Shown piece by piece: positions 1-9,047 of a stretch of 64,000 nt of DNA. The stretch covers positions 54,328,174 to 54,392,173 of the forward strand of contig OW121740.1 in NCBI GenBank assembly GCA_933228675.1. Direction: 5' to 3'. A program made the position numbers and the translations under genes. The notes beneath the pieces are model-generated. The model saw only the letters and a program-made list of their open reading frames with translations. It had not been told where the DNA came from and ran no database searches. This stretch comes from Stomorhina lunata (lineage: Eukaryota > Arthropoda > Insecta > Diptera > Rhiniidae). The stretch's first letter is position 1. Every line of letters starts with the position of its first letter.

Positions 1-1196
1 AAAATTTCATATTTGTGGAAATATAGATCCATGTTTGGTCACAATTTTTAAACAATGTAGTTAATGCCTTTTGTTTTTAATGAAAAAATAATCGTATAAT
101 TTTGATCGTATGCATCAACAATTTGGGCTGCTTCGTCATAACACTCTGATACAATTAAAAAAACTCGGCTTGGATTGTAGGTCTTATTGAGTACATGACA
201 AATCGTACAAGTTTAAGAGTTATATGCGAATATCTAGAAATTTTCACGTGTTTCGAAGTCTAGATCGCTTTCCAAAGTTTTTTCAAAAGTTGCTCATTTG
301 CGACACCGGGTAATCAATCAAAAAATCAATTTCAATTTGCGCTTGAGGTTATGGTATATATCGTCATCTTAAAGACCAAATAACCTATCTGCAAAAATTT
401 CAAAATTGAGTTTTTATGGATTATTATTCCCTATATCATAACGTATATTTGTGCAAAATTGTGAACATCTAATATCACAAATGACCAAACTATTACAATT
501 TTTGTATCTAGAGGACCGTTACATATACTGTCACTTAAAAAAGATAAAACTAAACCATCAAAAATCGCGAGAAAAGTTTAATTTTGTTGCATAGTGTTAT
601 TTAAACAATCATTAAGTACTTTCGTTTGCTTAAACCAGTAAAAGAAACTATAAATGTTATTATAAAATTTTTATAATATTTATATGTATAAACAAATTTG
701 ATTTATTCATACTAATTAGTACTGCAGATAGTTTATTTAGTTCTAGATTTTTGCAATTCCAAATAACCTAAGTGACATAACATAAGCTGTGTTTAGAAAA
801 ACAAAATTTTTTCAACCGATATATATTTCTGGTTTAATTTTAATCTAAATACATAATTTTCGTTTAAATAATGCAAATAGTTCCAATTTTATAACGTTTT
901 TTCCCTCTCCTGTAAACTTTTGAAAACTGTAGATAGGTTATTTCGTCTTTTAGGGGACGATATGTATATGACATGAAATATTACTCAGCATTTCAAGCCT
1001 ACATTAGGCACTAACAAGGAGGAAAAGCACAAATCAACTTATCAAAATTGAGCATCCAGCTTTAAAACAAAGAAGTTTAATGGCGTCGAAATGATCTACC
1101 AAACGACCGGATGTCACTAAAGCGAACTGTTAAATCGGGCCTGTCGCATAACTTTTAAACACCCGAAGAACTTAATGATCCAAAAAGCACATATTA
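1..1196. other. AT-rich noncoding stretch, nothing recognised
   Basis: No frame of meaningful length and no terminal repeats were found. The text is A/T-rich with phrases (such as references to similar CAAAATTG/AAATCGG stretches) reminiscent of the degenerate noncoding repeats seen later in the window, but I could not delimit an element. Confidence 0.5.
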
Positions 1197-1466
1197 TCAT
1201 CTCGATGATGACGCAGCAATTTCTCTATAGGTATGGGAAATGTTCAAGTTTTCACTTTTATCAGCACTCTTTGCCATACTCGTGCAACAATAGTTAGATG
1301 AACCAGCCGTGAAAGTGACACACATACATCCACACTTCTTAAGTATTTTTGGCCTACCATCACCACGAAGCCTCTGCTTGCTTTTTTCAAAATCATAGGT
1401 TTGGAAATTTAGTTGGCACTGTTTTGGTACTAGAGTAAGGTTTAAGTTCACACAATGTGTCCACAT
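1197..1466 (-). other. Unrecognised 89-codon open frame
   Basis: An ATG-to-stop frame of 89 codons with a fairly mixed composition (six Cys, a basic stretch with GDGRPK near residue 36). I do not recognise the product. It lies directly beside a miniature-element fragment and 230 bp from a SINE, with no visible splice or promoter context, so a transposon-derived scrap is as likely as an exon. A protein-level search would decide. Confidence 0.12.
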
Positions 1467-1489
1467 ACTGTCAGTTAGCCGAAGAACGC

Positions 1490-1632
1490 TCTAAAATAAA
1501 ATTGTTCGAATTTGTTTGCTTTGTGCTTCGAAAAGAAATTCTTTCGTATCGAGATACGGAGTAAACGATCTGAATCTACTTTGTGTTTCGAAAAGAATTT
1601 GCTTCGAATCGAGATACAGTGTTAACCCCCTA
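1490..1632 (-). mobile_element. Miniature element fragment, relative of 6931-7039
   Basis: The segment shares several blocks with the reverse complement of 6931-7039: an AAAATAAAA.TGTTCGAATTTGT block, TGTTTCGAAAA, and a GAATCGAGATA block followed by a GTTAACCCCC end at about 1621-1630. The central CTTTGTG..TTCGAAAAGAA..ATCGAGATAC part is present twice (about 1520-1568 and 1578-1622), so this copy has an internal duplication. Its opposite end is not identifiable. Confidence 0.5.
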
Positions 1633-1692
1633 AACAGAAAATTACATCTCTGAAGCCAATAGCAATTTTGATTTGAAAACTATAATAATAAT

Positions 1693-1983
1693 GTGAGCCG
1701 CTGTGGTATAGCAGGTTAGTCATCCACCTAGGACACCAGAGGTCCCAAGTTTAATCCCCGGTCAGACCCACTTGAAAAGAATTAATTTTCAAAAAAGCGA
1801 TGGTTCACCTCATAACTCAGCTAGCCGCTGGTTATTGAGTATTAGGCTATGAAAAACGTCTGCATTTGGCGTTCGGAGCCGGCGTTAAAACGTAGGTCCC
1901 TTTCAATGAGTCTAAAAATAGAATCGGATGCAGCTCATTGTCTGAGAGAAGTACCCCTTGTTCCAATTGGAATGATGTCGGGG

Positions 1984-1984
<1 letters not shown>
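1693..1984 (+). mobile_element. tRNA-derived SINE, full-length copy A
   Basis: The head reads like a tRNA: an A-box-like GGTATAGCAGGTTAGTC at about 1704 and a B-box-like AAGTTTAATCCCC at about 1747. The body (CTCATAACTCAGCTAGCCGC at about 1808, then GGATGCAGCTCATTGTCTGA) matches the minus-strand copy at 56901-57200 over essentially the whole length. The 3' end runs straight into a TA array. I infer RNA polymerase III transcription and LINE-driven mobility from the family; a weak 68-codon frame across it is not coding. Confidence 0.75.
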
Positions 1985-2038
<54 letters not shown>

Positions 2039-2089
2039 AATATATATATATATAAATATATATATATATAAATATATATATATATATTA
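1985..2089. repeat. TA dinucleotide array, tail of SINE copy A
   Basis: Nearly uninterrupted TA/ATA repeat directly following the SINE 3' end; a short remainder follows at 2916-2931 beyond the element inserted in it. Confidence 0.9.
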
Positions 2090-2915
2090 GGGTGGGTCGT
2101 TTTTTGACTTTTGTCTCTGATCGACTTCTAATAGTGAAATTAAGTGGCAAAAAATAAAAAGAACTTTATCTTAGTATAAAATAATTACTTTTAAGTATAT
2201 TTATGAAAATTTTGTAATAAATTAATAATATTACGTATTAAAAAATAAAAAATTATATATAAAATCAAATTTTTCATCTTTGACTCCGGAAAAAAAGGGT
2301 TAAGATTGCCCAATTTTAAAAACAAAGAACCTGTTTGTATTTTCCATAGTATGAACAATTTTATTCCATATAAACATAATTAAAATTGAACATAATGAAG
2401 CATTTACTCAAATTATGAGCAAAAAATTACTTTTTTGCGAAATTCGTCGAATTCGAACACAAGATCCGGGAAAATGGTTTGAGATATCGACCTCAATTTT
2501 TTTAAGTTTTATTGTATTTTTTATCTATTTTAACACACCGATGAGAGAAATTGAAATTTGGAATATTTATTTAACAAAATTTTCACGAATTTTTGGGGGA
2601 AAATTGCAATAACTTCTAAACTGTTTTATGGATTTCAAATATTGATGACGTCAATTAAAGCTGCATTAGTTCACTTTCAGATTCCATTATCTTTTCTCTT
2701 AAAAATAAATTGTAAATGGACGAAATGTAGCTAAAACTGCAAATACTCTCAGTTTTCCCCATACAAATGGGCTCAAAAACTTTGGGCTCGTTGCGCGGGC
2801 TCGTATCCTAAAAATAAATCAATAATATTTTGCTCACTTCCGAATGACATAATTTGGCCACATAATTTCACTATAAGAAGTCGATCAGAGACAAAAGTCA
2901 AAAAACGACCCACCC
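2090..2915. mobile_element. 826-bp non-autonomous TIR element inserted in the TA array
   Basis: The two ends are inverted copies of each other for about 60 bp with few differences, beginning GGGTGGGTCGTTTTTTGACT. Both ends abut TA, consistent with a TA target duplication, and TA array lies on both sides. No transposase is encoded: the only frame (2415-2612, 65 codons) is unrecognised. TA targeting suggests mobilisation by a Tc1/mariner-type enzyme, which is an inference. Confidence 0.85.
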
Positions 2916-2949
2916 TAATATATATATATATGGGCAAAATCAAGATTAG

Positions 2950-3362
2950 TTAAATGCCCCGGAGAAAATCGAAAGAAGCATTCAAGTGTCTCGGTTCTCT
3001 AAAACGGTTTAATAGATACTTCACTCCATCTGATCTCCTTACTATTTACACCACCTATATCCGACCTAAAATGTAATACAACTCTCATGTATGGCCCGAA
3101 ACTTTAAAGTCTATTTTGGCGCTTCTCGACAGAGTGCAGGAGAGAGCGAAATCGGTGACAGTAGGGTATCCACTATTGATCCAATGGAGAACCATCGCAA
3201 TGTGGGTTGTATTACACTGTTCTATCGTTATCAGGGAACTTGTTCCCGAAATTTACAATTTTTTACGCAATACACGACTACCTTTTAGAGCTCATCCCTT
3301 CGTAGTAGATTGGCAAGTAGACAGAACAGAACTTCAGAGAAAATTCGAACAATTGCTAACAA
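2950..3362 (+). pseudogene. Non-LTR retrotransposon fragment, reverse-transcriptase C-terminal part
   Basis: The stretch is a diverged paralogue of 42230-42740. Shared nucleotide phrases include ACTTCA(C)TCCATCTGATCTCC, CTTCTCGACCGAGTGCAGGA and GGGAACTTGTTCCCGAAA. In the better copy these encode the thumb/connection part of a LINE polymerase (LLDRVQERAK, RNVGC.SLFYRY, IRELVPE). Here frameshifts and in-frame stops break the frame, so it is a dead 5'- and 3'-truncated fragment. It follows the TA array at 2916-2931. Confidence 0.65.
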
Positions 3363-3614
3363 ACATTTTTTCAATTAAAATCAGTAACTCTATCTATGTT
3401 TCAACAAATAACTGAAGAAAATTATCAAATATTGAATAAACAAAGAAAAAAATACAAATTCAATTAAACTTGGAAAATTGAAAGTGGTTTTATTCCGAAA
3501 AAAATATAGTTTCACTTTTTGTATAGAATCCACTTCAGTGACATGGCTGTGTATATTCTTTAAAATAATTTAAAAACACCAAAATTTCTTTTGTGACGAA
3601 ATCTGATTCTATAG

Positions 3615-4110
3615 CAGGGTTGGGCACTCATGAGGTCAATGAGAGCCACTTTCCGATGATATATTTTTTTAAAGAGCCACAATAGCAATATATTGGATAG
3701 CGATATGGTTTTTGATAGTCCAAAAGAAAAATTACCGATTTTCTAAAACGAAAGATTTTTGATAATAACTAAAAGGTGGAAATCGAAGTAAGTGAAAAAA
3801 TTATTGGTCGGGATCAATGGAAAATGTAGAGAAGAGTTAGTATAAAGAAAAGGTAAATAACAAAAACAAAATAACAAAACTAACTTTTGTAAAATATTAT
3901 GAACTTTGTTTAAAATACCAATGAGACCTTGAATTTTTCCTATCATTTTATCACTCCGTCAGTCGCAACACAAAATTACCACGACCTAATTTACATCTGT
4001 CCATCACTTCATCGAAAGCTGTTTTGACATAGACACCGCAAGTTGTATCAATAATAGCTACTAGGTCGAACATTTCTTTCTTCACATTTGTTCTAAAGCA
4101 TACTTTTAGG
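3615..4110 (-). mobile_element. Possible hAT transposon relic
   Basis: The segment opens with CAGGGTTGGGCACTCATGAG and soon has GAGAGCCAC, a terminus style typical of hAT elements. On the minus strand at about 3960-4090 a broken frame reads LVAIIDTTCGVYVKTAFDEV, resembling the region before the catalytic core of ZBED-like hAT transposases. No second terminus was found, so boundaries are guesses. Confidence 0.3.
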
Positions 4111-5924
4111 AGCTCGAAATAAATAGTAATTTTATTGTATTAACCTAATAGTTGATTAGATCCTTATGTTTTCTATATTTGTTTAATTCAAAATTCATAT
4201 CTCTATGAATATTTCATGCACTTCTTTAATGGCCCCAAAGATTTGGTGTCATTTTTGTTAAAAAAAATTTAATTTTTTTAGGCTTATATCTTGCAAACCG
4301 TTCGGATTTTTTATTTAATCTCTGAGGCAAAGTTGTAGCTCTTGTCATAAAGACATAGCTTGGAATACCAGTTTTCGATCGTGGCATACCTTAATGCGGA
4401 TACGTAATCAAAATGCAGTATAGGGGTGATTAATTCAAAGCGAAAACTCTTGTTAAATGTACCAACACATGTTGATAGTCTTTGGTAAAAAGCACACAAA
4501 ATATTGAGCTTCTTTGCTGTTAAAAGGTGAAAAAAGTTGACATCAAGGCAGTGAAATGGTTTTCCATTGACATTTCGGTACCGTTATAGCAGCCCATTGA
4601 CACGCATAAAGTTTTTAAAAGCCCTTTTAACAATTGTCCGCGATAATTGTTAATTAAATTATTAATTAATTAATTGTTAATTAAATTAATTGTTAATTAA
4701 AAATGCGAAATATTTTCCGTTTGTTCATTCTTTTTAAGAAACCTATTATTATTTAAAGGTCTCCAGCCGAAGTGCTATTTTCTTTACGGTGCATTTTGCG
4801 ATATCTTTAAATAATTTATAAAATGTTGCCTAAACGGTTAACAAAAGGCGATATATTTTTTATGGAATTAACCTTTGCATGTTGAAGAACTTCAATGCAA
4901 CTTTTCATAAAAATAATTCCATTTGTTTAACAGATATAAGTGGTCAAACTAAAAAAATTAGCTTGGTGCTATTATATTTACCGCAGCTGTACATTATAGT
5001 ACTCAACGAAGTACGTTATTTTCAGCGTACTTCGTGAAAGTTCGTTGTGATTAAGGTTGTGTATTTTAACAGGTGCTCTTAAATTTTAAGGTACCTATAC
5101 TCAAAAACACTTTGTTACGTATGTGACTATGTAACGAACTTGCCTAAGTACGGTACCTAAAATACAGTATTTTAGGGTATTTTTTCGAACCTTGTTCAAA
5201 ACTACAAATCGGTTGCACCTCTGAAATTGATATTTGGATCATCAGTTTTTTTTTCAAAATCGTCAAAGATAATCTACGTCTTAGATAAAAGAGTTGCCAA
5301 CTGCTCCAAGTGGGACGGGCTAAAACTAAGATACTAACCAAAAAAAAATTAATGAAAAAGTACCATGAATTTCATCCCTGTAATGAAACTCCAAATTACA
5401 CGAATCACATTATTCAGTTCATACTTATATTGAGGTATTCCTATAGTCTACAATCAGATATTAATAAGAGGGGAAATAGGACTCAAATAATCATACTTTC
5501 ACCCCTTGATGCCGACATTATGTTACTATAGCAGACCTATACAAATGAGTGTAACTTATGAGTTACTCTCTCAAATAAGCAACTTCTCCAAAAATACAGG
5601 AATGCAAAATACCAAAATTTTAGACCACAATTGATTTATTTTGAAAAAAATTTTAACAAATGTTTTTAAATTTGATTGTTTGTTTTTGACTTCCATGAGA
5701 ATTTTTTGATTAAATTGCTCTCACAATTTAGCAAATACTTTGACCAGTATAGCGTTTTCACTGCAGTCGGTTCTTCGTACAGGAACGACTCGGAAATCTA
5801 AGGATTCCGACCAAGGACTGCCACTTCTGCTATATTACCAAAAATATAGCAGTTACAACAATATTAACCAGTATTGAGTACACATTTGGGTAAGTTTTGA
5901 GTAACATCGGACTGGTTTAGGTAT
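4111..5924. other. AT-rich noncoding stretch
   Basis: No gene recognised. Notable only for a TTAATTAA-rich palindromic patch at about 4644-4700 and a small inverted repeat at 5006-5035 (10-bp arms ACGAAGTACG, 10-nt loop). Confidence 0.5.
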
Positions 5925-5931
5925 TTTTATT

Positions 5932-6012
5932 TTTTCAAGTGGGTCTGGCCTGGGATCGAACTTGGGATCTCTGGTATGCTAGGCAGATGACTAACCTACT
6001 ATACGACATGTT
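5932..6012 (-). mobile_element. SINE head fragment, copy C
   Basis: Reading the minus strand gives the tRNA-like head of the SINE found at 1693 and 57200: GTAGGTTAGTCATCTGCCTA followed by GATCCCAAGTTCGATCCC, then the CAGACCCACTTGAAAAA junction. The 3' body is absent, so this is a truncated copy. Confidence 0.65.
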
Positions 6013-6663
6013 ATCTTACGGAAACTTATAATATTGTTATAAAAAGTTTGAAACGTTGAGCATTTTTACTGAGTGGTGTCGAGGAAGACAGTTTCGTACT
6101 AGATTTAAAAAAGAAACGATTTCTCTAAGATAATGTAACTTTTGTTTGTCGACACTAGAATGATTATGAGGCTCATTGATAACTTTTCCATCCTACGCGA
6201 AAAGAATCAATAATATCGGATTTTTCAACAGGGACGCTACAAAAGTACAGCGACAGGGACAGCAAACGACGCCATTTTTCTTGCTGCTCTTTTGACATTT
6301 CTCTTCAGTAAGGTTTGCCATTTTATGATGGAAATATATACTAGCCAACATCAAGTCGGAATTATTAAAAATTTACTACCGGAATTCGGAGTCAGTGTCC
6401 TCAACGGTAATCATCTTCAGCGATGAGGCTCATATCCGGCTGAATGAATTCGTCAATAATCATAATATGCGTTATTGGTCAGGCAGCAATCCACAAGTAC
6501 TCCATGAGTCATCATTGAATCCCGAAAAATTACGGTTTGATGCGGTTTATGGGCCGGCGGCGACATTGGGTCGTACTTATTCCGTGATGAACAAGACCGG
6601 CACGTTACTGAGAATAGGAATCGCTAATCAATAAAATTTTGCCAAATATTTTTCATAAAAAAA

Positions 6664-6845
6664 ATTAATACAAAATTTTTGAAAAATTTCCTATAAAAAG
6701 TAAATTTTTGAAAAAATTCCTATAAAAAGTAAATTTTTGAAAAATTTCCTATAAAAAGTAAATTTTTGAAAAATTTCCTATAAAAAGTAAATTTTTGAAA
6801 AATTTCCTATAAAAAGTAAATTTTTGAAAAATTTCCTTTAAAATG
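6664..6845. repeat. 29-bp satellite block, six to seven copies
   Basis: Tandem units of 29 bp containing AAATTTTTGAAAAATTTCCT then ATAAAAAGT. The same monomer fills Ataxin-2 intron 3 at about 9600-10500. Here it replaces the middle of a mariner transposase. Confidence 0.9.
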
Positions 6846-6930
6846 TAAATTCAATGATAGTTCAATGTTAAATGAATATTTTTAGCCCCAATTGGATAAT
6901 ATGGACTCGGAGGACATGTGGTTCCAACAG

Positions 6931-7039
6931 GGGGGTTACCGTGTAACTCGATTCGAAAGAAATTATTTTCGAAACACAATGCTTTAAGCACACAAATTCG
7001 AACAGTTTTATTTTCGAATCGAGATATGCAGTAACCCCC
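6931..7039. mobile_element. 109-bp miniature TIR element inside the mariner
   Basis: Ends are GGGGGTTAC and GTAACCCCC, with further inverted match CTCGATTCGAAA against TTTTCGAATCGAG. It is flanked by CAG on both sides (6928-6930 and 7040-7042); removing the element and one CAG restores the mariner reading frame FQQNGDTSH across the junction. This fixes its boundaries and 3-bp duplication. Confidence 0.75.
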
Positions 7040-7464
7040 CAGAACGGCGACACAAGCCACAAAGCGAATGTCATAATCAATTTATTGAAAACCAAGTTTG
7101 GAGAACGTGTTATCTCACGAGATGGTCCAGTTGATTGGCCGCCTCGGTCGTATGATTTGATGCCGTTAGACTATTTCCTGTGGGCAGCAGTATCGGCTAA
7201 TTTATGCTTCTACAAGCGTGCCCGTGGTGGTCATGCAATTCGAGTTCCATACATAATGGCATCAAACGTGCTTTCACGGGAATAAAGAATTTCATTGATA
7301 TACAAAACCGTTTTTGTTTTATTTAAAAAAAAACTTTTGTAGCGCTCTTATTTTAATAAACGATATTAAAATTTTTAAGTAAAACTTTTACCTGCTTCAT
7401 CTCTCGCTAACGAAAATGCTTTAAAGTAATAGACTAAATACAAAGGGACCACTTTTCCTAAACC

Positions 7465-7511
7465 CAAGTGACGCGGACTCTATTGGCTGACCATAGAGTC
7501 CGCGTCACTTG
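7465..7511. repeat. Perfect 19-bp-arm hairpin
   Basis: Arms CAAGTGACGCGGACTCTAT and its exact complement, loop of 9 nt (TGGCTGACC). GC-rich compared with its surroundings; no element boundaries seen. Confidence 0.8.
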
Positions 7512-8750
7512 CTTAATAAGCTAAGATGGAATTGAATGTTAATATCAGTTCAGCGTATGAAAACGATATGATTTAACTGCATTCCCAGTGCGCTAAACAA
7601 CCATTTTTGCTGGGATATTACTTAACGAATATTCAGAACAGACAATTTATACTCGAATTTGTTTCATTGATTATTTTTCCAATTTTTGTTTAACAAAAAA
7701 TTAAAGGTCATTACTAAATCCTGTTTAAATATTTAGTTTAATCTTGAATATGTTTTTTGTTGAAATTTACAAATTAATTTTTTTTGTCTCAAGAATATTT
7801 AGCTTTTTCTATAAAATTCAAAGTACATCTAATTATTCTTATATAAATGTTCTAATTTGAATTTGTTTAGAATAGAATTTATATGACATGTTTTTTATAT
7901 TTTTTTTAACTATTTTGCGACATTTAAATAATAAGTGTAAAAAAAAATAACAAAAATGAAAATGGGTTTAAAATAAACAAAACATTTAGGAAGTTAGAAA
8001 AAAAAACGGGGACATTTTCAAATACTAAACAGGAGCAAAATAATTGTTTCTATTGAAACTATGAAACAGGAAGAGGAAAAAACGAGGAGGAGAGTGAAAA
8101 AGGTTAGGGAGTGGAAAAACCTAAGAGCAGCACAAGAGAAAATTATTATAAAACAAAACAAAAAAAGTTAGACCTAATTTATATAAATAGTTTAGGAAGT
8201 AAGAATCATAATAGGAAAGGGGAAATTATCTTTGTTGCAAAGAATTATTTTGACATTTGATTTTTTTGTTTTAATATTTCTTTCATTTCATTTCTTTTTA
8301 ATGTGTGATTTTTACAATATTATTTTAAGTTTTAAACAGGCAACAATTCACATTCACAGAAGTTTTATTAACCACATCATCAGTATCTCACTTTTTGTAT
8401 TGTATTTTATGTGTTTTTTCTATTATAATGAGAAAAAATTAATGTTTAAATAAAGAAGTTTTTAACAAAGTAATTAGTTCAAAAAAAAGAGGGAAAATTA
8501 ATTTTTTAATTTTTAATGTTTATGAGCCAAAAAAAAAAGAAAAGAAACCTAAATTAGTTTTACAAATCTGCAGATTTTAAGGTATCTTTTCTTTCAAAAC
8601 TTCTCATCATTAACTTCTTCTTTAACTTGTTTATCGTCGTCTCTACTTTGCTTATGTTCATGTTTATGAAAAAATTTTGTTAATAATGAAAAAAAATTAT
8701 GTTTTTTTTATGTTTTAATTACGAACACACAATTTGCCTAAAAACTTCCC
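7512..8750 (-). other. Ataxin-2 3' untranslated region and downstream flank
   Basis: This AT-rich stretch follows the Ataxin-2 stop codon. An AATAAA is present on the minus strand at 8369-8364 and is a candidate polyadenylation signal, but others cannot be excluded and the true end needs transcript data. No other gene is recognised; a 73-codon plus-strand frame at 8232-8453 is Phe/Leu/Ile-rich AT translation. Confidence 0.4.
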
Positions 8751-9047
8751 CTACTGAGTCGGATGCTGTGGCATTAAAATCTGGGGCTGAATCAACTGTT
8801 GTGGATGTTGCCCCGCCGCTGCTGGATAATATGGGCTGGGTATTAATTGTGAGGGATGTATTGCTAGGGGGCACACAACATGGTATGAGGCTTGGTTTTG
8901 TGGGGCAAATGTTGGCTGTGGTCCCCCGCCAGCAGGGGAAGGTTGTGGCTGTGGATGAAACGTTTGATGTGGTTGACCCGGTGAGGGTGTAGTCGATGGT
9001 GGTGTTTGTGTTAAGAATTGCAATTGTTGTGGCTCAAACATACGGAC
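8751..9047 (-). CDS. Atx2: Atx2 coding exon 5 and stop
   Basis: Acceptor AAATTTCAG before 9047, phase 0; 98 residues then TAG at 8753-8751. It opens VRMFEPQQLQFLTQTPPSTT and contains PSPGQPHQTF, QPSPAGGGPQP and QQLIQPQILMPQHPTQ at the end. The tail PPSTTPSPGQPHQ is what I would expect at the C-terminus of fly Ataxin-2. The intron to exon 4 is 68 bp. Confidence 0.88.
   Translation of the reverse strand, partial: VRMFEPQQLQFLTQTPPSTTPSPGQPHQTFHPQPQPSPAGGGPQPTFAPQNQASYHVVCPLAIHPSQLIPSPYYPAAAGQHPQQLIQPQILMPQHPTQ

Larger units (their letters stand above)
6328..7284 (+). pseudogene. Broken DD41D mariner transposase
   Basis: Cut-and-paste transposase that would act in the nucleus on its own TIRs. 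Three pieces are visible. At about 6328 an N-terminal scrap (YTSQHQV.II) matches the start of the DNA-binding region. At 6395-6634 comes the first catalytic Asp context, IIFSDEAH, and NPEKLRFDAVYGPAATLG. At 6878-6930 and 7043-7270 come LDNMDSEDMWFQQ, the second catalytic region as QQNGDTSH, and WPPRSYDLMPLDYFLW. Spacing from the second catalytic position to the last Asp is 41 residues, the DD41D (rosa-like) arrangement. The second catalytic position is Asn rather than Asp. The N-terminal helix-turn-helix region is largely deleted, and satellite plus miniature element interrupt the core, so it cannot be functional. Confidence 0.7.
6231..7350 (+). mobile_element. Degenerate DD41D mariner-like element, copy 1
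   Basis: Inverted termini share GCTACAAAAGT (left about 6236-6246, right about 7333-7345). Between them lie three broken pieces of a mariner-type transposase, a 29-bp satellite block (6664-6842) and a 109-bp miniature element (6931-7039). It differs clearly in sequence and termini from the intact-length copy at 47452-48735, so they are two related families rather than one recent burst. No clean TA duplication is visible on the left. Confidence 0.6.

Noticed and set aside
6664..6845. CRISPR-like regular repeats
   Set aside because: Units are contiguous without unique spacers and lie in eukaryotic DNA.
8605..8680. Minus-strand charged frame ending EEVNDEKF as a possible extra exon
   Set aside because: Only about 25 codons, no acceptor with a convincing tract, and it lies after a good Ataxin-2 stop.
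8699..8992. 97-codon plus-strand frame
   Set aside because: Antisense to Ataxin-2 exon 5, whose splice sites and protein similarity are clear.
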